A stretch of 64,000 nucleotides of DNA from the NCBI RefSeq assembly GCF_009664855.1, contig NZ_CP045928.1:620001-684000 (forward strand). The letters run 5' to 3'. The stretch is from Flavobacterium sp. SLB02 (GTDB taxonomy: Bacteria; Bacteroidota; Bacteroidia; Flavobacteriales; Flavobacteriaceae). Of the stretch, positions 37,701 to 47,226 are shown piece after piece. Below the pieces are notes generated by a model that saw only the letters and a program-made list of their open reading frames with translations, was not told the origin of the DNA and made no database searches. Positions within the stretch are counted from its first letter, which is position 1; each line of letters opens with the position of its first letter. Position numbers and translations under genes: made by a program.

Positions 37701-40700
37701 CTATGAATTACAAAAAGATCTGTCAAAAGAAAGAACAGAATATTTAACCAATGACGGAAAAGATAAAGCAGATGGTGTGCAATTGTTTTTCCAGCAAGGA
37801 AATAGTTTAGTATGGAAACAAGCCATTGCCGCAGACGATTATAATAGTAAAACCAAAGAGGATGTAATTACCGTAACAAAAGGAGAAAAGCTATTTTTCA
37901 GGGTAAGTTCTGTTATGGATGGAAGTTTTGATCAGGTATTATGGAGTCCAAAAATTTCATATATAACAGTAAATGATGATACGGGCAGTTTATTGCCCAT
38001 AGCTGATGATGCTGTAGATGCCAACTTATACTCACTGAAAAATTATGATGCCGAAAAAGACTTTTTAAGCAGCACAAATTCGGGCTTATTAGTTTCAGCC
38101 GGTACAATTTCTTTTGCAGGAACTTTTGTAAAACCCATTACCTCAGATCATGTTACGCTTCGAATATTTAGAAAAAATCTGGATGCAGGAGCAGTTGAAA
38201 CGGTACTCTATGAAAAGCAGTTTAAGGCAAATCAAGCCGTTAGTTTTGATATGAGCAGTATTGGAGTATTAAATAATAATGCAACTTCGCAGATTCGTTT
38301 TGTTTTAGACAGCAAGACAAATGTAAATTGGAACACCATTACTTTTAATCCTTCGATAAATATGCCTGCTGTGGCACCGGCTGTATCTGAGAATAAGAAA
38401 ATAGATGTGTATTTACAGCGTTATAAAAAACGACTGGGAAATTATCTTATTGAGAAAAAAAGTTCGACTATTGATGGAATTTTGTCCATTAATTTAGCAG
38501 CTACTGATCTTAATCTAATTCCGGGATTTAATCCTCTTAAAACAAAATTAAATGGCAATGTAACCATTACTGCAAAGCAAAATAACCAATTAGTAGCCAG
38601 AAAACATTATAAAATGGTTAATGCCGTTTTACAGGAAGATCTGACTGTTTTAGAGCCGGTAACAGATTTTTCAAAAGTTATAAACGGATTACCAATTGAT
38701 TTGGAAATTAGCGTTCCAGAGTTGGAAAGTAATGCCATAACTCAATATTGTATTTCTCTTTTTCAAATGCCTGTATATCTGAATGTATTGGGTGATTTGG
38801 CAGCAACCTGGTCTGCAGATACAAATAAATATGCTGTTTATTCGCCATTTTTTGCTGAAGAATTACAGTTAGGATTAGGGCACAGAGAATGGGGTGGATT
38901 TGTTATTAATAATACAGGAGCTTTTGCTTCTGATGTTATAGCAGTGTCGCAATTAAAAACATCTGATACTTACAACGCAGAACCAAACTTAGATCCTGAT
39001 AACCAGTCAGAAACAGAGCAGCAGGGTTATGATATTGCCAAGGTATATTTTATAGCCATGCAGAGTATGTATGCTAAAAATAATACGGTGGGACTGGAAG
39101 AAACCACTTTTATCGACAGCAGATTTATGGGAACTTCGCGTCTTGGTGAAGATGATATTGCCTCTTATTTTGATGCAAGTCTGCCAAGTCTCGACGGTGG
39201 AGGAACTATGGCACTGGAAATCTTAAGCGAGAACGAAAGTACCAGTTATTCAGCCGGACTAAAAGTAGGACCGCTTGGCCCGGGAGGAAGTAAAGGAGAA
39301 GGAAAAAGTTATGTTACCCAGACTATGGCCGATTTAAACGGTGACCGTTTTCCTGATTATATCCGTGGAAAGGAAGTACAGTTTACTTCTCCGATAGGAG
39401 GAATAAGTAGTCAAAAAACTGAAATTTACAATTACAGTCACGGAGAAAGCAAATCAGATGGAATTAGTTCTGATGGAAGTTATTCGCATGGTTTTACAAA
39501 AACGGTGCAGAAATTGGTAGCCGTTTCAGATAGTAACTGTTCAATGGTAAATGAGCTAAGATCTGTAAAGGAATCAATAGATATTTCGGCCACTATGTCC
39601 ATATCCGGTAATATGGGAACCAATGAAGATGAATCGCAATACATGCATATTGATATTAATGGAGATGGACTTGCTGACAGAGTTAAGAAAACCGGTGAAG
39701 TAGCTTTAAATTCAGGTTATGGATTTTTAACAGAAGAAAAATGGAATCTGGATGGACTTGCGACGGGTTATTCTGAAAATTGGGCGATAAGTCCTTCTAG
39801 TGGAATGTCTTACAAATCGGGTTCATTTACAGGTGGATTCAATTTCGGAAAAGGAACCGACAATTCTAAGACTTTAATGCTTGATGTTAATTCAGACGGG
39901 CTGCTTGATAAAGTGGAATACATTGGCAGTAAAATGATGGTTGCTTTAAATATGGGAGATAGTTTTATGACACCTATTGAGTATCCTAAATTTTCGAGAA
40001 TGAACGAAAATAACAGTACTAATTATGGACTTAGTACTGGTTTTAGTTATGATATTCCTATTTTCCTGATTAGAATTACCCCTAGTCTTGGAGGTTCTAC
40101 AGGCTTTAGTACCTCTCGTACCGAAGCTACTTTTAATGATATGGATGGTGATGGAAATCTGGATTATGTACTTTCTGATGATGAAGACCATCTGGTAGTG
40201 CGTCTTTCCAACATTAAAAGAACCAACAAACTTAAAAGCGTTACCAATGGTGCTGGAAATAGTTATGTGGTAGATTATGAATTAACCAAATCAAGTTACG
40301 AAAATCCATCAGCCAAATGGGTGTTACAATCCATAGATGTTTTTGACGGATATATAGGCGATGGTATCGATCATTCTATTGCAAAATTCAGGTACGAAGA
40401 CGGATACTACGATCGTCGTGAAAGAGATTTTTATGGTTTTGGAAAAATAATTCAGGAACAAATTGATGCAGCGGATGACTCAGTTTTTTCAACGACAGTT
40501 CAGGAATTTTACAATCAGGATTATTTCCGTAAAAATCTTTTAAAACGTAGTTATACATTAGATAAAAACAATAAAATGCGTCAGGAAGCTGAAAACGAAT
40601 ACAGTTTTACAGATGTTACGACGCAGGCTAGTGTACCAGTATCGGAACTAAATTTACCATCATGTGATGATAAACGTATTTTTGTGGGAATGATTCATGC

Positions 40701-43700
40701 CAATCAAAAAGTATACGAAGGAGGAAGTGATTATCTGGAAACTAATACTTTTAATACTTATGATGCCAACGGAAATATCACACAATATGAAGATTTAGGC
40801 AACGGAACGGCAAGTGATAAAGTAACGGCAAAAATAAGTTATTATGAGAGTACAACGCCTTATTATGGTGGAATACCAAAACAACTCGAAGTAGTTACTA
40901 CTGAAGGTTTACGTCGTAAAAGAGCGACCACAATCGACACCAAAACAGCCGAAGTTACCCAAATAAAAAATTATAGTGCCGCTGATAAAATTGCACTTAC
41001 AGATATTGCTTACGATACTTACGGAAACCTGCAAAAAATAACAGGTCCGACGAATCATAAAGGGCAGCGTATGACATTGGATTATACTTATGATGAAGAC
41101 AATCATCAGTTCATGACCGAAATCAAAGATGCTTTTGGATACCAGAACAAGATGGAATACGATTATCGTTTTGGAATACCTGTAAAAACGACAGACCGTA
41201 ACGATCAGAGTAACACATATACATTAGATGCAAAAGGGCGTATGGCGACGATAAGAGCACCTTACGAAATTGCCTCAGGCAAACCATACACCATAGCGTA
41301 CGAATACTTTCCTGAAGCCAAAGTTCCGTATGCGAAAACCAAAAATTACGATCCGGAACTGGATAAGGATATTGAAACTTATACCTATACTGATGGATTA
41401 GGCAGAGCCTTGCAGGTGAAGAAAACAGCTAGTTTATTTACAGCGGCTGGCAGTGCAGATCAGGAAGCACAGATTGTTTCCGGACAAATTATTTACGACG
41501 GATTAGGCAGACCAATAACCAGTTATTACCCAACGACGACAACTACCGTAGATAACAATTTTAGTACAGCAGTATCAAGCGTTGCTCCAACCAAAACAGA
41601 ATATGATGAAGTAGGACGTGCTGTAAAAGTAGAATTGCCGGACGGAAGCACTAATACGGTTGCTTTTGTTTTAGATAATTATGATGGAGTTCCGGTATTG
41701 CACACCACACAAACAGATGCTCTAAATAAAACAAGTGAAACCTATACTGATGCTAAAGGCCAGAATTTGGCCAGTATGCAAAATGATTTGCTGACCAAAT
41801 TTGAAACCAATGCATTGGGTGAAACCATAAAAGTAACCGATGCCATGGATCATATTACAAAAAGCAGTTACGACTGGTTAGGAAGACGTATTGAATTTAC
41901 GCATCCTGATGCAGGAACGACCACTATGCAGTATGATTTAGCGGGTAATTTAACTTCTCGTATTACGCAGGATATAAAAAATACCGTTCCAAATGGTGGA
42001 GCAATAGAATATATATACAATTACAACCGTTTAGAAACGATTAAGTATCCTAAAAACCCGCAAAATAATGTACAATACAATTATGGTAAGGCCGATGGAA
42101 CAGCATCGCGCAGAGGAAGATTATGGTTTGTACAGGATGCCAGTGGTGGACAGGAATTTTTCTACGGTAAATTAGGCGAAGTCGAAAAGGAAATTCGTAC
42201 ACTCCGTATTACACCTACGGATGTGCAGACTTATATTTCGCAATACGAATACGATACCTGGAACCGTATCCAGAAAATGACCTATCCTGACGGCGAAGTG
42301 GTGGAGTATACGTATAACCGTGCAGGAAACCTGCAAAGCATGCAGGGTAAAAAAGAAAGTCATACCTACGATTACATCAAACAATTAAGTTATGATGAGT
42401 TCGAGCAACGTAAATACTTAAAGTACGGTAATGATACCGAGACCAACTATACTTACGATGATGTAATGCGAAGGTTACAGCAATTACAGGTAAAAAGCGG
42501 TACAAGACAAGTCATGAACAATTCGTATAGTTATGATTTGATGGGGAATGTCCTAGGTATTAAAAATACCGCTCCTGTAGTAAACAATACTTTGGGCGGA
42601 ACTTCAAACCATGAGTACCAATACGATGATTTTTACAGGTTAAAATCGGCAAAAGCAACCTATCAGGGTGAGTTTACCAAGGCAAGTTATGAGCTGAATA
42701 TGAGTTATAACAAGATGCACAACATCACAAAAAAGGATTTAGTACATACGGTAAACAATGAACAAAAAGGCTATGTTTTAGATTACAACTACGATAACGA
42801 ACTGCATCCGAACGCGCCAAATAAAATTGCTGAGTCAGGAAAATCAGAGCCAAGGCAATATGTGTACGATGGTAACGGAAACCCAACGAGTTATACGGAA
42901 GAAAAAAGTTTTAGAAAAATGACCTGGGATGAAGAAAACCGTTTATCAGGGATTAACGATAACGGAAGAATTCACCAATTTACTTATGATGCGTCAGGGG
43001 AACGAGTAATAAAAAGCTCAGGAGATTCACAAAACGTAGCCATTAACGGAGAAACGGCAGCAACAATTGTGCATACCGATGATTATACAGGATATGTTTC
43101 TCCTTATTTCGTAATTAGCAAGGGTAAATTTACTAAACATTATTTTGAAGGTGCAGGACGTATTGTAAGTAAGTTAGGAAACGGAACTTTTGCTCAGCCT
43201 TTAGGTATTACAGCCGGAGGCGTAAATTATACCAAACTAACAGCAGAACAACAAAAAGCACTAGATACCTATGTAAGAAGTTTAGGAGTGCCTCCAGGAC
43301 CTCCAACACAACAGGGTATTTACGCCACACCTGAATTTACCGGAGATCCGTATCCAACAGCAGTAATAAAACCTGTGGAAGAAAATCAGGAACCACCGGA
43401 AGGCTGGCCAAGAAACCCAATTTTCAATGGACCAGGAGATGTGCCTGGACCACCAGTACAATTTGGGCCGCCTATAGAACCTACAACGGTGAAACCAGGA
43501 GAAGGGTTTACAGGAATTGGTTTGCCGGAGAATGATATTTTTTACTTTCATCCTGATCATTTGGGAAGTACTTCGTATATTACAACCAAAAATGGTTCTA
43601 TATCACAGCATGTAGAATATATCGCTTTTGGGGAGGTTTTGTTTGAGGAGCATTCATCATCTTTTTCTTCGCCTTATTTGTTTAATGGGAAAGAATTAGA

Positions 43701-44541
43701 TCGTGAAACGAATTTGAGCTATTATGGAGCAAGATATTTGGATATGAAGACGAGTGTGTGGTTAAATGTAGATCCAATGGCAGATAAGATGCCAAATTAT
43801 GGTGCGTATGTTTTTAGTTTTAATAATCCGATACGATTTATTGATCCTGATGGTAAAAGGCCATTGGATATTGTTTTCTTTAATCAGCAAGGTCAGGAAA
43901 TTTCTCGTGTTAAATCTAAGACGGTTTTTAAAACATATGTAGCTACGACAAATAAACCCGAGCCTTCTCTATTTGGGGCACCTTCTAATACATTAAACAC
44001 TCCACTGGGGACTTTTGTAGAGGCTCCAATGCCAGGAAAGATAACATATTCTCTAGATAAAAATACTGACCCATCAGATGATAAATATAATAAATACGAT
44101 TATGAAATAGCAGCAGCAACGTTTATCATAAATGAAGGGATTAAAGAAGGAAGTCTATCTGTTGGAAATTATACTGTTGGCAAAGAAGCTACGCCGTTAG
44201 ATGTTAATTTAGTTAAAGCACTGTCTTATAAAGAGTCTAGGTTAGGGCAGGGAACTTCTGAATCTACAAAAGCCAGTGATATATTTAGTATGTTTAATAT
44301 GGGAGATTATGGAGATAAGGGAAAAATGGGAATGACAAAAGAGGATGTGAAAAATGGAAGTGGTGCTTCTTTAAGTACACAGTGGGGATCTAAATGGTTA
44401 TATTATAAAGCATTTATGTCAAGTGACGGTAAGACTAAAAATTTCCAAGGATGGGATTATGCCATTCAAAAGTATGGACCAGGTGCAAAAGAGCCAGATT
44501 ATAAAGATACAGTTTTTAAAATATATAATTCAATCAAATGA
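34762..44541 (+). CDS. Giant exported SpvB/TcdB/RHS-repeat polymorphic toxin
   Basis: A 3259-residue protein. A Sec signal peptide (MKNKIIILVFLIGSFLFA) and beta domains, including a ZU5-like part (AVFPVGALKSNVKVSVRGL), occupy the first 420 residues. An SpvB domain starts near 425 (ASPLVGIQSIAPPSANGRG). FG-GAP/VCBS repeats with DxDGDxxxD loops fall near 810, 892, 1523, 1630, 1706 and 1791, followed by a TcdB-middle-like part. RHS YD-repeats run from about 2080 to 2740, the RHS core (FHPDHLGSTSYITTKNG) starts at 2930, and FIDPDGKRP near 3033 marks the usual cleavage region. The variable tip (about 3035-3259) carries KALSYKESRLGQG (Glu3158) and AIQKYGPGA, resembling lytic transglycosylases. The next gene overlaps its stop by 4 bp and is the presumed immunity gene. 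Confidence 0.9.
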   Translation: MKNKIIILVFLIGSFLFAANFGPYKIASLFTQGNAENELVIEKAKADSIAILKNETKDTKSFSADIAEGIIGIRDESDIDDAYDNVFHLKVDALPSNGENVYLQYELYGYNQAASISRSLNNQPSIGGQFVSQNNHWSKQSELLSEKSLREGDNVVLFTAPEGISNSYRIKNVRIVYKTALAPTDFTLLKSDNKLYIKGTNFPSQIRRMTIGGISIDVNQPEFELVLDAATTGKSILVTKETTTGVIVNEKLEFSQFLKVTGYRPLENAKERIAKTINFETVNTLDYKAFSAVFPVGALKSNVKVSVRGLRKIDIAPLNSAMVNVTGTNAGFRLLPHGTIFEKAVTLSLPYDKKTIPEGYTEKDINVFYFDENKRLWQEVTKDSLDIKQGIIKAKTTHFTDFIAGIIKMPESPETSGYTPTSIKDLKAASPLVGIQSIAPPSANGRGTASTGFSIVIPNGRGGMQPSFNLQYDSDGGHSWAGMGWDISAPAVSIETRWGAPRYDASKETETYAIAGEQLIPNSHRAEWVGRTTDKQFYPRREGAFQQIIRKGSSPKNYYWVVKDKSGVASYYGGNASGLSTDAILQDGSGNIGHWALCLQVDLKGNTVEYEYDKKDGELYLKKVYYTGFDSQKGNYSVTFVKNADLGEANRADVEVSARLGFKQLNNQLLRKIEVRYKDDMIRSYELKYKEGAFKKTLLESISEYDSESKLFYTNTLDYFDDVRDASGKYIPFGPEQNWSVPDDHLKNNILPNVDVSGKHTLGNSSNGKSAGINYRIGVGLSADSGNFKQNTVGAHGGNSWGSSETIVTLEDLDGDQLPDKVFRKGDNVYYRKNLSNQGTNGFGEIQEISLNNIGNSSSKTFNWGVDLVIGYSKVSASVGFDKQYTNSKTKSYFMDFNGDGLVDFANNGQVYYNRLVNGVPTFKPGSTGTPSPVSGDGELTLSFPAPAMTFEEMQVKNPLHDVVRMWEAPVTGQIKVSHTYELQKDLSKERTEYLTNDGKDKADGVQLFFQQGNSLVWKQAIAADDYNSKTKEDVITVTKGEKLFFRVSSVMDGSFDQVLWSPKISYITVNDDTGSLLPIADDAVDANLYSLKNYDAEKDFLSSTNSGLLVSAGTISFAGTFVKPITSDHVTLRIFRKNLDAGAVETVLYEKQFKANQAVSFDMSSIGVLNNNATSQIRFVLDSKTNVNWNTITFNPSINMPAVAPAVSENKKIDVYLQRYKKRLGNYLIEKKSSTIDGILSINLAATDLNLIPGFNPLKTKLNGNVTITAKQNNQLVARKHYKMVNAVLQEDLTVLEPVTDFSKVINGLPIDLEISVPELESNAITQYCISLFQMPVYLNVLGDLAATWSADTNKYAVYSPFFAEELQLGLGHREWGGFVINNTGAFASDVIAVSQLKTSDTYNAEPNLDPDNQSETEQQGYDIAKVYFIAMQSMYAKNNTVGLEETTFIDSRFMGTSRLGEDDIASYFDASLPSLDGGGTMALEILSENESTSYSAGLKVGPLGPGGSKGEGKSYVTQTMADLNGDRFPDYIRGKEVQFTSPIGGISSQKTEIYNYSHGESKSDGISSDGSYSHGFTKTVQKLVAVSDSNCSMVNELRSVKESIDISATMSISGNMGTNEDESQYMHIDINGDGLADRVKKTGEVALNSGYGFLTEEKWNLDGLATGYSENWAISPSSGMSYKSGSFTGGFNFGKGTDNSKTLMLDVNSDGLLDKVEYIGSKMMVALNMGDSFMTPIEYPKFSRMNENNSTNYGLSTGFSYDIPIFLIRITPSLGGSTGFSTSRTEATFNDMDGDGNLDYVLSDDEDHLVVRLSNIKRTNKLKSVTNGAGNSYVVDYELTKSSYENPSAKWVLQSIDVFDGYIGDGIDHSIAKFRYEDGYYDRRERDFYGFGKIIQEQIDAADDSVFSTTVQEFYNQDYFRKNLLKRSYTLDKNNKMRQEAENEYSFTDVTTQASVPVSELNLPSCDDKRIFVGMIHANQKVYEGGSDYLETNTFNTYDANGNITQYEDLGNGTASDKVTAKISYYESTTPYYGGIPKQLEVVTTEGLRRKRATTIDTKTAEVTQIKNYSAADKIALTDIAYDTYGNLQKITGPTNHKGQRMTLDYTYDEDNHQFMTEIKDAFGYQNKMEYDYRFGIPVKTTDRNDQSNTYTLDAKGRMATIRAPYEIASGKPYTIAYEYFPEAKVPYAKTKNYDPELDKDIETYTYTDGLGRALQVKKTASLFTAAGSADQEAQIVSGQIIYDGLGRPITSYYPTTTTTVDNNFSTAVSSVAPTKTEYDEVGRAVKVELPDGSTNTVAFVLDNYDGVPVLHTTQTDALNKTSETYTDAKGQNLASMQNDLLTKFETNALGETIKVTDAMDHITKSSYDWLGRRIEFTHPDAGTTTMQYDLAGNLTSRITQDIKNTVPNGGAIEYIYNYNRLETIKYPKNPQNNVQYNYGKADGTASRRGRLWFVQDASGGQEFFYGKLGEVEKEIRTLRITPTDVQTYISQYEYDTWNRIQKMTYPDGEVVEYTYNRAGNLQSMQGKKESHTYDYIKQLSYDEFEQRKYLKYGNDTETNYTYDDVMRRLQQLQVKSGTRQVMNNSYSYDLMGNVLGIKNTAPVVNNTLGGTSNHEYQYDDFYRLKSAKATYQGEFTKASYELNMSYNKMHNITKKDLVHTVNNEQKGYVLDYNYDNELHPNAPNKIAESGKSEPRQYVYDGNGNPTSYTEEKSFRKMTWDEENRLSGINDNGRIHQFTYDASGERVIKSSGDSQNVAINGETAATIVHTDDYTGYVSPYFVISKGKFTKHYFEGAGRIVSKLGNGTFAQPLGITAGGVNYTKLTAEQQKALDTYVRSLGVPPGPPTQQGIYATPEFTGDPYPTAVIKPVEENQEPPEGWPRNPIFNGPGDVPGPPVQFGPPIEPTTVKPGEGFTGIGLPENDIFYFHPDHLGSTSYITTKNGSISQHVEYIAFGEVLFEEHSSSFSSPYLFNGKELDRETNLSYYGARYLDMKTSVWLNVDPMADKMPNYGAYVFSFNNPIRFIDPDGKRPLDIVFFNQQGQEISRVKSKTVFKTYVATTNKPEPSLFGAPSNTLNTPLGTFVEAPMPGKITYSLDKNTDPSDDKYNKYDYEIAAATFIINEGIKEGSLSVGNYTVGKEATPLDVNLVKALSYKESRLGQGTSESTKASDIFSMFNMGDYGDKGKMGMTKEDVKNGSGASLSTQWGSKWLYYKAFMSSDGKTKNFQGWDYAIQKYGPGAKEPDYKDTVFKIYNSIK
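43193..43776 (+). repeat. RHS core repeat R1 (inside the active gene)
   Basis: This 584-bp stretch of the giant gene, from the QPLGITAGG segment to LNVDP just before the variable tip, recurs downstream as R2 (45427-46010), partial R3 (47409-47820) and short R4 (49420-49638). It is the homology that could allow tip exchange. Confidence 0.85.
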
Positions 44542-45293
44542 AAATTAGAGATATAGCTATAGTAGTGTTTTTTTTCTTGACAAGTAATTTATGGAGTGAA
44601 TCACATATTAATTACATGCCTAATAGTCAGAAAAATTTAATTGCAAATATTGAGAATATTGAAAAATTAAATATTGACTTAAATAAAGTTAAAAATAAGA
44701 AACAGTTTTTAAAAGAATGGTTTTTAAAAAATTATTTAAAAAGTGCACAGAAATTGTCAATCAAAGAAATAAAAAATGATATTTACTCGGTTGTTGTTTA
44801 TGAAATAAGTCTTTCATATGATTCTCCAACTAGTTTGAATAAAAAATATTCTATCATATATAACAGGAAATTAAACACTAGTTTTCTTGTGCCATTTGAG
44901 TTCAATAGATTATTTCGATGTAATAAAGAATTAATGATTGGAGGATACAAAGAATCTAGAGAATACGAATTCTATCAGATTTACGCATTAAAAAATAAGA
45001 CTTTAAAATTAGTAATGGATACAAGTAAAGATTGTGATTATGGAATTAAGGTAGGATATTATAGAAATGATGAATGTTTAGAATATATTCCTAATAGATT
45101 TACTTGTAGCATGTCTAGTACTGATCAAATAGAGTTTATAGGTGAAATAAAAAATTATTGTAAAGTTAACGTTGATAGAAATGTAAATGATTTAAAACCG
45201 TTAACGATTACAAATACTAAAATTATTTATAAATACTCGAATATTAAAAGTAAATGGATTCTTCACAAAGGGTCAAATTATAAATGTTGGTAG
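44538..45293 (+). CDS. Candidate exported immunity protein for the RHS giant
   Basis: A 251-residue protein whose ATG overlaps the toxin stop (ATGA), the normal arrangement for toxin/immunity pairs. The N-terminus MKIRDIAIVVFFFLTSNLWSES is a signal peptide, so the mature protein would be periplasmic. That fits a toxin tip that attacks peptidoglycan. The rest has many Lys/Asn and six Cys (RLFRCN, DCDYG, NDECLEY, FTCSM, NYCKVN, YKCW), which may form disulfides. No family is recognised. The role is inferred from position and export. Confidence 0.6.
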   Translation: MKIRDIAIVVFFFLTSNLWSESHINYMPNSQKNLIANIENIEKLNIDLNKVKNKKQFLKEWFLKNYLKSAQKLSIKEIKNDIYSVVVYEISLSYDSPTSLNKKYSIIYNRKLNTSFLVPFEFNRLFRCNKELMIGGYKESREYEFYQIYALKNKTLKLVMDTSKDCDYGIKVGYYRNDECLEYIPNRFTCSMSSTDQIEFIGEIKNYCKVNVDRNVNDLKPLTITNTKIIYKYSNIKSKWILHKGSNYKCW

Positions 45294-45304
45294 TATAGCC
45301 CGCT

Positions 45305-45328
45305 GTTCGAAGTCTCCCGACTTCGAAC
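45305..45328. repeat. Hairpin GTTCGAAGTC/GACTTCGAAC at the cassette junction
   Basis: A perfect 10-bp inverted repeat with a TCCC loop lies just after the immunity gene. The matching place before cassette 3 has a different hairpin (CACGAA/TTCGTG near 47278-47293). Confidence 0.6.
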
Positions 45329-45339
45329 CGTCAAAGAAA

Positions 45340-45389
45340 ATCGACAAAGAATAGAAAAATTTAACTTTGCAGAAATGCGAAGTTTTTTT
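45340..45389 (+). terminator. Junction motif plus terminator before orphan cassette 2
   Basis: ATCGACAAAGAATAGAAAAA (45340-45359) is followed by the stem AACTTTGCA/TGCGAAGTT with a GAAA loop and seven T. The same 22-bp motif and a different hairpin recur at 47307-47356. It should end transcription of the active toxin/immunity pair and isolate the downstream cassette. Confidence 0.65.
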
Positions 45390-45426
45390 ATGTTTAAAAA
45401 TGAGAATACGAAATAAAAGTATTGCA

Positions 45427-46010
45427 CTCAGCCTCTAGGTATTACAGCCGGAGGCATAAACTACACCAAGTTAACAGCCGAACAGCAAAAAGCATTACAT
45501 AACTATGTAAAAAGTTTAGGGGTACCTCCGGGACCTCCAACACAACAGGGTATTTACGCTACACCTGAATTTACTGGAGATCCATATCCAACAGCAGTAA
45601 TAAAACCTGTTGAAGAAAATCAGGAACCACCGGAAGGCTGGCCCAGAAACCCTATTTTCAATGGCCCAGGTGATGTACCGGGACCACCAGTACAATTTGG
45701 GCCGCCTGTTGAACCTACAACAGTTAAGCCCGGAGAAGGATTTACAGGAATTGGTTTGCTGGAGAATGATATTTTTTACTTTCATCCTGATCATTTGGGA
45801 AGTACTTCGTATATTACCACCAAAAACGGTTCTATTTCACAGCATGTAGAATATATTGCTTTTGGGGAAGTTTTGTTTGAGGAGCATAGTTCTAGTTTTT
45901 CTAGTCCTTATTTGTTTAATAGGAAAGAGTTGGATAGGGAAACTAATTTGAGTTATTATGGGGCGAGGTATTTAGATATGAAGACTTCGCTTTGGTTAAA
46001 TGTCGATCCA
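45427..46010 (+). repeat. RHS core repeat R2
   Basis: A 584-bp near copy of R1 (43193-43776), with mostly silent differences by eye. Divergence is abrupt on both sides, at CTCAGCCT on the left and after GTCGATCCA on the right. Confidence 0.85.
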
Positions 46011-46784
46011 TTAGCTCTTTATAATCCAATATTTGAAAACGAATTTTATTTTGATGGTCAACATAATGGAGGAATTTATTATAGTGGAAACTTAAGTCCC
46101 TACAGTTATTGCTACCAAAATCCAATTAAATATATAGATCCAAATGGAAAACAAGCCAACTCTAGTGTTTTGTTGAAAGCAAACTTTAAAACTATTTATA
46201 CACGATCAGGTCTACCTATTAAACATCAATATGGATATAAATTTACAGAAGGAACAGCTCATTTATTAAGTTTAGTGAGTAATGTTAGTGAAAAAAATAT
46301 TAGTAATACTAAATTGAATTTTCAACATACTCCAGTCGGAGGAGGAGCACTAACAGAAGGACCAAGTTCTAATAATGCTACCATAAATATATTTTGGAAT
46401 GAAGCTCCCAAAGGAAGCATATACAATACAAATACCAAATGGATGGATGGATTTTTAGGCTTAATGGCACATGAAGTTGGTCATATACCACAAATAGACG
46501 AAGCAGGGGGTAATATAAGTCATTTAGCAGGTTCCTTGGGAGAATATATAAATAATTGGCTTCATTTAAATGATTCACATGATAGCACATATGCTCATAA
46601 AGAAAATGCAGCAGAGAAAGGGTCTATAGAATTTACAAATTTTAACGAATTCATAAATAACAATTACGGAAAAAATAAATTATCTAAGTTATTCAATAAT
46701 AAAAACAATACACAAAAAGATATTATTGAAAGATTAGATCAATGGTGGAATAATTATCAAAAACAAAAAAGTAAAGATGAATAA
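45427..46784 (+). pseudogene. Orphan RHS C-terminal cassette 2 with HExxH metallopeptidase-like tip
   Basis: The frame is open from 45417 (TAA at 45414-45416) and translates as the RHS core from QPLGITAGG through FHPDHLGSTSYITTKNG to YIDPNGKQ. A new tip of about 210 residues follows, with GLMAHEVGHIPQID (HEVGH at 46470-46484), a zinc-peptidase motif. There is no ATG, and the best alternative is a TTG at 45756 inside the core. It also lacks the signal peptide and repeats, so it cannot be exported alone. It is best read as a silent tip usable after recombination with R1. The lipoprotein gene that overlaps its end is the likely immunity gene. Confidence 0.75.
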
Positions 46785-47226
46785 TACAAAATATATAATT
46801 ATCATATTTTTTATACTGACTTCATGTCAAAAACACAAAATTTATTTTGATACAAAAATTCAAAAAGTAGTTAGTTGTAATAATTTACCAATTAATTCAT
46901 TAGAGGTGGATAACGATTCGATTAAAGCAGATGGTTTTCCTTATGAAGGAGGGTTCTTATTCGTATGGCAAGGTGATACTGAGTTAATTCCTTCTGATTT
47001 TTCATTCAATAATATACCTAAAGAATATCGTTGTACTAAAGGAGGTATTTTATATAAATCTAAAATAAAATTAAAACCTAATTGTAGATATATAGTGAAA
47101 AAGTCAGGGAATGGATTAAATCCACATGTCATTAAAATTTGGACAGATAAAAGAGGTATAGTCTATAAAACTACACACCCTGAATGTATTGATAATGAAG
47201 GAACACCTGAAGAATGGTCAAAATAA
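46777..47226 (+). CDS. Candidate lipoprotein immunity protein of cassette 2
   Basis: A 149-residue lipoprotein (MNNTKYIIIIFFILTSC lipobox). It starts 8 bp before the end of the HExxH tip and on the same strand, the usual toxin/immunity overlap. Its predicted location outside the cytoplasm fits a metallopeptidase acting in the periplasm. No family is recognised. Because the toxin cassette is silent, this gene may need its own expression to protect the cell from siblings. Confidence 0.6.
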   Translation: MNNTKYIIIIFFILTSCQKHKIYFDTKIQKVVSCNNLPINSLEVDNDSIKADGFPYEGGFLFVWQGDTELIPSDFSFNNIPKEYRCTKGGILYKSKIKLKPNCRYIVKKSGNGLNPHVIKIWTDKRGIVYKTTHPECIDNEGTPEEWSK

